DNA from: Phaeotremella fagi
Lineage: Eukaryota; Basidiomycota; Tremellomycetes; Tremellales; Phaeotremellaceae
Assembly (NCBI GenBank): GCA_001599715.1
Contig: BCHU01000011.1
Coordinates: 744,001 to 808,000, forward strand
Length of the DNA stretch: 64,000 nt
Reading direction: 5' to 3'
Of the stretch, positions 58,316 through 64,000 are shown piece after piece; position 1 is the stretch's first letter; every line of letters begins with the position of its first letter. Below the pieces are notes generated by a model. It did not search any database. It saw only the letters and a list, made by a program, of their open reading frames with translations, and was not told the origin of the DNA. Both the position numbers and the translations under genes were made by a program.

Positions 58316-59755
58316 CTATTTCCATTTCCAACCTGGCACCGGTACCAAAATCGCATCCTCCTGATCTTCCGGCTTTTCTGAGAATGTATAAGCTCTGATC
58401 TCAAGATTATCAAAGTGCTGCATCACGACCTTGGATCAGTTCTACGATACTTTCAGAATTAGAACATAGACTTACTTCTACATCACGATATTTACTACCA
58501 GCTACAATTCTCCTATTCATATTATCGTGACCAAAGACTGTTTCTGATCAATATCTGTCACCAGTATTCTGACTTACGAGCAATTCGCGAGTGTTGATTT
58601 CCTTTTGTCATATCTCGAAGCTGTAATCTTACTGCTCGACCTCGATCTCGATAATTTCTATCGTCATAAATCCCTCCTGTGCTGGCATAATTGTCGTCCA
58701 CATATCTATAATCAAATTCGGATTTTCCATAATTCTTGGTTAACCAATGTTGAAGACTTGGTAGTGGAGACAATGGTATACAACACGCCGTACTGAAGAA
58801 AAGGATACGAAACATGTCAGAGAAATGAAGGCAGAAGGAAGGATTAGATGAGATTCATTCATCGGATCCTACTATACCCAAGAACTTTGACAACTCACTT
58901 TGACACTTCTCTTGCTAAGGGTAGAATAGTTCTTCGGATTTTAAGTTCTTGAGGTAGGAGTCCAAATTCTGTTTGAATAGTTCGACGATTCTGTAGAGGT
59001 CATAATGTCAGATTAATCCTTAGACACGCTGTAACGTAGTATCATTGAGGATTCAAATCCCAGACACTTACTCCAGACGAAGCGACATCGGTTAATTCTT
59101 CACTCCATTCTCTGATCATTTCAGAGTGCTCTCGAAGATAATCGCATCCATCCTTTCCTTCGTCCGTGAGCAAGGTATCGGGTTCTAAAACAATACATGA
59201 ATGTTAGTTGAGTTGGTGAATCTGGGGAATGTTATCGAACTCACCGTCGTAGTTTCTTGTTATGCTAAATGAATTTAATGAATCAGTTTGGAAACCAAGG
59301 GAGATTGTAATCAGCTATCTACTTATGTGTTGCGATACCATGCCTGACTACGAATACCACGGGCTTGTCACAGTTTGTTGTAGAAACCTTGCTTCTAGAG
59401 TAAGTTCCGGAACTATCGGAGATTGTTGACCCTGCACTACTGGAGTTTTTACTGCTAGAGCAAGTTTCGGTACTTCCACGGATTGTTGACTCCGAGCTAC
59501 TGGAATCGTTGCTGCTAGAGCAAGTTTCGGATGTTTTGGAAGTGGAGCAGTTTGTCGGAAGATAGGATTTCAGAGAGGATAAAAGGGAGTTTGAGCGAGA
59601 GCTTGGGTGGTAGCTCGAAAGATAGGTGTCGAGAGAGGTTGGAAGGGAGTGTGACCAATAACTTGGGTAGGAATGGGATCTTGTGCAAGCGGAGTAGTTA
59701 CTTGAAAGATTGGTGCTGGGAGGAGATTGAGGGAGCTTGAGCAATTGGAAGACAT
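58316..59755 (-). CDS. Histidine-phosphatase superfamily (phosphoglycerate-mutase-like) protein with Ser-rich N-terminus; start frame uncertain
   Basis: Exons from 59755 to 59323, then 59264-59245, 59184-59072, 58990-58899, 58792-58578, 58543-58476 and 58417-58316. The catalytic RHG is in VVFVVRHGIATHNITRNYDG, followed by an Arg-containing NRRTIQTEF and GHDNMNRRIVAGSKYRD. This is branch-1 histidine phosphatase. The N-terminal 130 residues are Ser/Thr-rich. The frame carrying RHG has no ATG: the only well-placed ATG, 59755, about 85 nt downstream of a TATATAAG on this strand, is in another frame. No intron in this stretch restores it, so the N-terminus is either frameshifted or starts elsewhere. 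The core exons look intact. Confidence 0.65.
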
Positions 59756-60430
59756 TATATGGGTTTTGAGGTATTTTTGTTTTTTTTTGGAAGGGGTTGT
59801 GATTGGATTTACCTAACAACCCGTGCTATATTGACTGTCTTATATATGCCATTCATACAAAGGCTAGCTAAAATTGACAGTTCCCTTCTTTGAGCGAGTT
59901 TCAGCTGAAGTGTCAGCATCAAACTCGGTCGCCATCCAGAGTTTCGGGTGTTGTTCAAAGGTGCCACAATCAAATGCGCTCTTTGTTATCCTTTCTCTTA
60001 CTGAGAGTGGTTAAACTGACTAAATGGATCTGCATGCATATCTGTTTTAAGACTGTTTCACCTGTATCTAGCCATTATGTCTTGTGAACGACCTCTTCTA
60101 TTCGACACATATCCAGTTTATGGCTAAAAGATGGTACACCTGGTTTGGGAAGTCGTGTGGCAATCTACAAGAGGAAGCGGAGAAAGCTGTCTTGTCGATG
60201 TTGCAGCAAAAAAGCGAGCTCTATTCAACAGGCATGCTTTCTTTCACAAGAAGAAATTGAGTATTGAGACAATCTTTCGTGACGATTCGCTCAGTTTGAT
60301 TCTTGGATAAGTTATGGCGATTGATGTAATCAATGCAAGCATCCATATATTGAGTTTCTCCTCATATCCATATCCATACATCTTAACAAATGTTGGCTCT
60401 CGCCCCCTCCATTCTTTTTGTATTCCTTTT

Positions 60431-60946
60431 TCACCCCTCCAGAAACCCCTTGTCAGTGTTTTTTGACTCTGCACTACTGAAACATTTACTGCCAAAGAAG
60501 GTTTTGAAACTTTTAGAGGTGTGGCAGTTGTTCGGAAAATACGCTTTGATTGAGGATCGAAGGGATTTTGAGCGAGAACCTGAGTTGGGTTTCGAACTTT
60601 TGGGATTGGAGCAGCTGGCCGAAAGATAGTCGTCGAGAGCACCAAAACGGGAGTTTGAGCGAGGACTTGAGTTTATCTTGGACCCTTTGGAGGTGGAGGA
60701 GTTGATCGAGAGATAGTCGTCGAGAGCGGCAAAACGGGAGGTTGAGCGGGGACTTGAGTTTGTTTTGGACCCTTTGGAGGTGGAGGAGTTGATCGAAAGA
60801 TAGTCGTCGAGAGCGGCAAAACGGGAGGTTGAGCGAGGACTTGAGTTTGCTTTAGACCCTTTGGATGTGGAGGAGTTGATCGAGAGATAGTCGTCGAGAG
60901 CGGCAAAACGGGAGTTTGAGCCCAGACTTGAGCGACCGAAAACCAT
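60431..60946 (-). CDS. Truncated duplicate of the phosphatase 5' end: Ser-rich repeat protein without phosphatase domain
   Basis: Open frame of 171 codons from ATG at 60946 (MVFGRSSLGSNSR). It has its own TATA (TATATAAG, plus-strand 61039-61048 read in reverse). It carries four 29-residue repeats of the type SRFAALDDYLSINSSTSKGS and a degenerate fifth, then the SSAES element also found in the neighbouring phosphatase. It then stops at KGFLEG where the upstream flank of the duplication is joined. There is no RHG phosphatase domain. The frame is intact, so it may be expressed, but it could equally be a decaying by-product of the duplication. Confidence 0.5.
   Translation of the reverse strand: MVFGRSSLGSNSRFAALDDYLSINSSTSKGSKANSSPRSTSRFAALDDYLSINSSTSKGSKTNSSPRSTSRFAALDDYLSINSSTSKGSKINSSPRSNSRFGALDDYLSASCSNPKSSKPNSGSRSKSLRSSIKAYFPNNCHTSKSFKTFFGSKCFSSAESKNTDKGFLEG
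60545..60925 (-). repeat. 87-bp tandem repeat, four copies, in coding frame
   Basis: The motif CGTCGAGAGC recurs at 60631, 60718, 60805 and 60892, exactly 87 nt apart. The 87-nt unit codes for 29 residues, preserving frame. Copies 2-4 are almost identical while copy 1 is more diverged, so the array is growing from one end. A related degenerate unit lies in the neighbouring copy near 59570-59660. Confidence 0.85.
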
Positions 60947-61916
60947 TCTGTATTCTTCGAGTGATTTTGTAAGACTTGTGGTTTATTTTGGAGGGGTTGT
61001 GATTGGATTTGCCTATCAATCTACAATACATTGAGTCTCTTATATATGACATTCACAAAGGCTAGGGAAATTTGACAGCTACCTTCTTTTCTTTGAACGA
61101 GTTTCAGCTCAAGTCTCAGCATCAACCACCGTCAACATCCTGTTTCGTGGGTTGCTCAAAGGTGCCACATTGAGTCAACTCCGCCTCTATGTTATCCTTT
61201 CTCTTAACACTGAGAGTGATAAGACTGACTAAATGGATGTGCATACCTGTTTCTTTGTATCTGTTTCACCTGTACCTAGCCATCATGAATTATTTCAAAA
61301 AGGAGGAAGCCGTTCTCTAAAGGACAGGGATTCGAGTTGATGGCTGAAAAGACGGTACACCTGGTTTGAATAGTTGTGTGGCATTTATGACAGGTAGCGG
61401 TCAAAGCATGGTCGAGGTTGGAGCGAGAAGGCCAGTTCCACTCAAATGATATGCATTTCCTCACAAGAAGAAGCTGGATTGAGTACAGAGATAACCTTTC
61501 GTGACTCCCGGCTCAGTATGATTCTGCACTATGTACAGTGGGTAAGTTTGTGGCGAATGATGCAACCAAGGCAAGCCTACATATGTATATCGAGTCTCTC
61601 CTCATATCCATATCCATGCTTCTCAACAAATGTCGACTCTCACCCCTTCCATTCTTTACATTTGTTCTTCATCCCTCCAGCGACTCCTTAATCTACCATC
61701 CTGCATACAACTAGACCGTGAGATCAAGTCTGATTTCTACCTCCTTCGCAATCGAGATATTATCCAAGAGCAGTCCTTGCATCAAACCTGGTCCAGGGTA
61801 GCCACGATGAGGGAAGGGGATGCAAAACTTCTTACTGAGCTGAGAGTGTATCGAAGATGAAGAATCCATTTCATAAATGCTTGAGTTCTGAACTAAAACC
61901 CTCCCATTCCCGTGGA
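60947..61916. other. Upstream flank of truncated copy, duplicated DNA
   Basis: About 970 nt, mostly the second copy of the duplicated segment (see repeat entry). No additional gene is accepted. A 76-codon frame at 61630-61860 shows no known content. Confidence 0.45.
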
Positions 61917-62324
61917 CTAGAGTTTAAGTACAATCAGATTAACGTTTACTGGAGATCTATCTCTAATTGAAAAAGACTCACGGTAATCTACACCTATGAT
62001 TGGAATACCTTCATGTACCTTCTCTGGTCTACTCTTGGAATGAGGAATGATGGAGAAAACGGAGAGTGGATTGGCTTTATGGTAGACATATGTAAAGTGT
62101 TTTAGAAAGATTCGGATATTCGTCTGACCAACATTCCTTGGCTTTGATTTTGGCCCAATTATGTTTCTCTTCTTCATATATACACCCTTGATTTTACTGA
62201 GATCAGCGCTGATCCATAGGTCGGATAGATCATCGAAGAATCTCCATCCGTCCTCATAGGACGTATTGGAAGAGCTGCTGAACTTTTCTTTGAGTTTACG
62301 GAACATTTTTGTTTTTGGGATCAT
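61917..62324 (-). CDS. Small protein, possible distant member of the 6.8-10.1 kb family
   Basis: Single frame of 135 codons, starting MIPKTKMFRKLKEKF (a later Met at residue 7 is also possible). GWRFFDDLSDLWISADLSK lines up with YTVFxxFDDLW of the tandem family, and YVYHKANPLSVFSI lines up with NLFVKETDPTVLIVS: a Lys, then Asp/Asn-Pro, then hydrophobic run. The C-terminal WLxTEEAR block is not seen, so it is either truncated or continues across an intron near the DYRE position. TA-rich DNA lies upstream. The relationship is by eye only. Confidence 0.5.
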   Translation of the reverse strand: MIPKTKMFRKLKEKFSSSSNTSYEDGWRFFDDLSDLWISADLSKIKGVYMKKRNIIGPKSKPRNVGQTNIRIFLKHFTYVYHKANPLSVFSIIPHSKSRPEKVHEGIPIIGVDYRESFSIRDRSPVNVNLIVLKL

Positions 62325-62654
62325 TCGAATTGAAAGGTAGGAAGTTACTTATCACTTGTTGAAAAGTATATATTACGTATATTTATCTGTAGAACGAGAA
62401 GGCAACTACGTTCTGGAAATCATTTCGTTTTCACCGATGAGTAATCAGAAAGAACGTCCGTTGTAACTCCTTTCTGAATACTGAGACTCAATGATTTCTT
62501 CTCTTTTGTCCACTCAATCCATTGTGCAAAATTTCACGACACTCACTGTATATGTAATCCTCTCCCCAACTCCCCTTCTCAATTTTCTTTTTTCAATCAC
62601 ATTTGCCACTTCTCAATCCAATCCCAACAAAAATCCATATCCAAGTAATTCAAG
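62325..62654. promoter_or_regulatory. Divergent promoter region of two small genes
   Basis: 330 nt. It includes a TA-rich run on the minus-strand gene side (62368-62388) and a pyrimidine-rich leader ahead of 62655. Confidence 0.4.
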
Positions 62655-63276
62655 ATGAGTGGAGAGAATACTAATGCTACTATTGAAACTCGTACTATCG
62701 ACGATTTTCACTCAGTAAGTGTGCATTCATCTGTCCCTACTTGTTCACTAACGAAGTGAATGCTAACGATACCTAATTGAAGGAGCTTGAAACGGCTTTC
62801 GAAATCTATAAGAGTAACCTTCTCCAATTCATTCACCTGGCTCCAATAAACAAAATCGACAAATATGATAGAGAAGTTATTAGATCAACCAATTTAGAAA
62901 ACTACAAGAAGCGCAATATCCATGAAACCTTCCATATGGCCAGCAAGTATGTATCCGAAGCGCTAGATTCTGATGAAGCTTGGTTTGAAGAATCAAAAAA
63001 CCTCACTCGAAGCTACATGCACTTTGCCGTTATGAATTCAATCAACTCCAAGTGGGCAGAGAGTGTAGATCATGCTACGGTGAATAGCGTCTTGAACTGG
63101 TATGGGTTTAGAAGAGTTAAAGCAGCGCATGTACTTCGGGCTCAGTGAGTATTTTCATCTCCAACATTCTCTGTTCTGAATACTGTACTGACTTGATGCT
63201 ATCTTTTTCATCTAGGCGTTATGCAAAGGAAGCTGCAGAGACTTGGTTCAGTGTTGTTAATCCTGAACAATCTTGA
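62655..63276 (+). CDS. Unrecognised small helical protein (160 aa)
   Basis: Three exons (62655-62714, 62783-63144, 63216-63276) with frame-keeping introns of 68 and 71 nt. The product begins MSGENTNATIETRTIDDFHS and is mainly alpha-helical (ELETAFEIYKSNLLQFIHLA; FHMASKYVSEALDSDEAWFE; SYMHFAVMNSINSKWAESVD), ending QRYAKEAAETWFSVVNPEQS. There is no signal peptide or membrane helix. No family is recognised. The spliced structure and clean ends make a real gene likely. Confidence 0.7.
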
Positions 63277-63791
63277 TTCTCTGTGTGAGGTTGTAGTTCT
63301 CCGATTAAAAGTTCCGAAACTTTCCAAATGTTCTCGTAGTCGTTTGTGATATGTAGTGTATGTTGTGGGATGGTCCTGATGTATCTCTGTCTGGTGCATG
63401 TTGCTTTCTCTATGATACAGTACATGGTGATACTCCTTAACTTCTGTGCATATGAAGTACCTGCCTGGTTTGATAAGCAGGACGGCGGACTCTATGATGA
63501 CAATTTTCCTTTCATCGCAATGGAAGAGTGTAGAGAAGAAGGCAAAAGAGAGGATAAGTAGGGATGTGATTTCATGTACTCTCATTTTCTTCTTCTTCTT
63601 CTTCTTCTTCTTCTTCTTCTTCTTCACTGTCCGTTTACCAAAATCTCCTATTCAAATCAGTCCCAAGACATAAAACTAGACACATCTCAAAACCAGTATA
63701 ATGTAAACAGATAGCGAGTGGAAAGAAGACTGGTCGAAAGTAAGCTGCATTCATCGTTTAAATCGGACTTATACTAAACCAATCAAAGGCA
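63277..63791. other. Intergenic with microsatellite
   Basis: 515 nt between two orphan genes on the plus strand. It holds the (TTC)13 repeat. Short frames here are artefacts of that repeat or 3' UTR. Confidence 0.45.
63587..63625 (+). repeat. (TTC)13 microsatellite
   Basis: Thirteen uninterrupted TTC units, 39 nt. It generates long poly-Phe or poly-Lys shadow frames on both strands. Confidence 0.95.
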
Positions 63792-64000
63792 ATGTCAGAA
63801 TCAGGCAAAAGACACATGGAAGCTTACATTACCCTTCTTTCTGATACAGATTATCGACCCCGTATTCATCCAGAACTACAAAAAATCTTTCGAGACACGG
63901 CGTTGAAGACTGAAGGCGCCAGAAACTATTATATCAATTCACTCGAATCAATCCATGATTTTCTGTTACGTTTTGAAGATGAACAACTTCATGAGGAATT
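63792..64000 (+). CDS. Unrecognised protein, 5' part only
   Basis: ATG at 63792, open to the window edge (69 codons). Starts MSESGKRHMEAYITLLSDTD, then RPRIHPELQKIFRDTALKTE and NSLESIHDFLLRFEDEQL. It is hydrophilic and helical, without signal peptide. The 3' part lies outside the window, so nothing can be said on function. It may belong to the same orphan set as the gene at 62655. Confidence 0.5.
   Translation, partial: MSESGKRHMEAYITLLSDTDYRPRIHPELQKIFRDTALKTEGARNYYINSLESIHDFLLRFEDEQLHEE

Larger units (their letters stand above)
59775..61690. repeat. Tandem segmental duplication (two diverged copies)
   Basis: Two copies of the 5' end and upstream DNA of the phosphatase gene lie head-to-tail: about 59380-60430 and about 60450-61690. 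Matching blocks include TTGGA(A/G)GGGTTGTGATTGG at 59787 and 60989, TCTTATATATG at 59838 and 61038, GAGTTTCAGCT near 59897 and 61100, TAAATGGAT near 60021 and 61232, CTCCTCATATCCATATCCAT near 60357 and 61599, and the CATTCTTT end near 60412 and 61650. Similarity by eye is about 65-75 percent. The copy order is ser-rich coding end, promoter, then upstream flank. Confidence 0.75.

Noticed and set aside
59040..59062. GATTCAAATCCC resembling a tRNA B box
   Set aside because: Sits in an intron of the phosphatase gene; no A box at the right distance and no cloverleaf could be drawn.
60244..60645. 133-codon minus-strand frame overlapping the truncated copy
   Set aside because: Alternative frame of the 87-bp repeat region and duplicated flank; start lacks TATA spacing and content is not repeated in the neighbour.
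63208..63627. 139-codon minus-strand frame starting with poly-Lys
   Set aside because: Created by the (TTC)13 microsatellite and overlaps a spliced plus-strand gene.

Overview
This is a gene-dense nuclear segment from a basidiomycete yeast, most likely a tremellomycete (Cryptococcus/Kwoniella-like). The reasons are the closely packed genes on both strands, the many 45-70 nt introns with GTRNGT donors and CTAAC/CTRAY-like branch sites, moderate GC, and fungal gene types such as SHR3, ISA2, an ENA-type sodium pump, a Zn2Cys6 regulator, and DUF1996/WSC and GATA proteins. I rebuilt most exon structures by hand, requiring the reading frame to be kept across every junction and using remembered family patterns. 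No rRNA, CRISPR array, prokaryotic operon or transposon was seen.

Layout. 0-5 kb: a partial acidic FGDF-rich protein (possible clathrin-adaptor accessory factor), a DUF3072 protein, a PPIL4-type cyclophilin-RRM protein and a His-rich membrane protein. 5.5-10.2 kb: an unrecognised three-exon gene followed by four tandem, intronless, divergent paralogs (180-191 aa) with no domain I know. 10.8-16.2 kb: mitoribosomal bL35m, histone H4 and the CDC14 phosphatase. 17-19 kb: two small orphan genes. 19.5-33 kb: a housekeeping block of SHR3, PEX7, an Ams2/Spt21-like GATA factor, NOP53, mS29/DAP3, actin and RPN10. 33-41 kb: a hotdog thioesterase, a secreted DUF1996/WSC protein, ISA2 and a coiled-coil membrane protein. 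41-49 kb: a Dal5-type transporter, a 2-oxoglutarate oxygenase and a Zn2Cys6 regulator, possibly a small catabolic cluster. 49-57.6 kb: an ENA-type P-ATPase, a DCAF11-type WD40 protein and an NAD(P)-dependent reductase. 58-62.4 kb: a recently rearranged locus with a histidine-phosphatase gene, a tandem segmental duplication carrying a truncated copy of its 5' end expanded by an 87-bp coding repeat, and a small gene that may be a far member of the 6.8-10.1 kb family. 62.6-64 kb: two further orphan genes, the last running off the window.

The strongest candidates for something undescribed are the four-gene tandem family with its possible distant relative at 62 kb, and the self-duplicating phosphatase locus. 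The window is also rich in very small exons. Actin has coding exons of 2, 11, 11 and 9 nt and a start codon split by an intron. Exons of 8-9 nt also occur in bL35m, DCAF11 and the Zn2Cys6 regulator. Two introns appear to use GC-AG ends.
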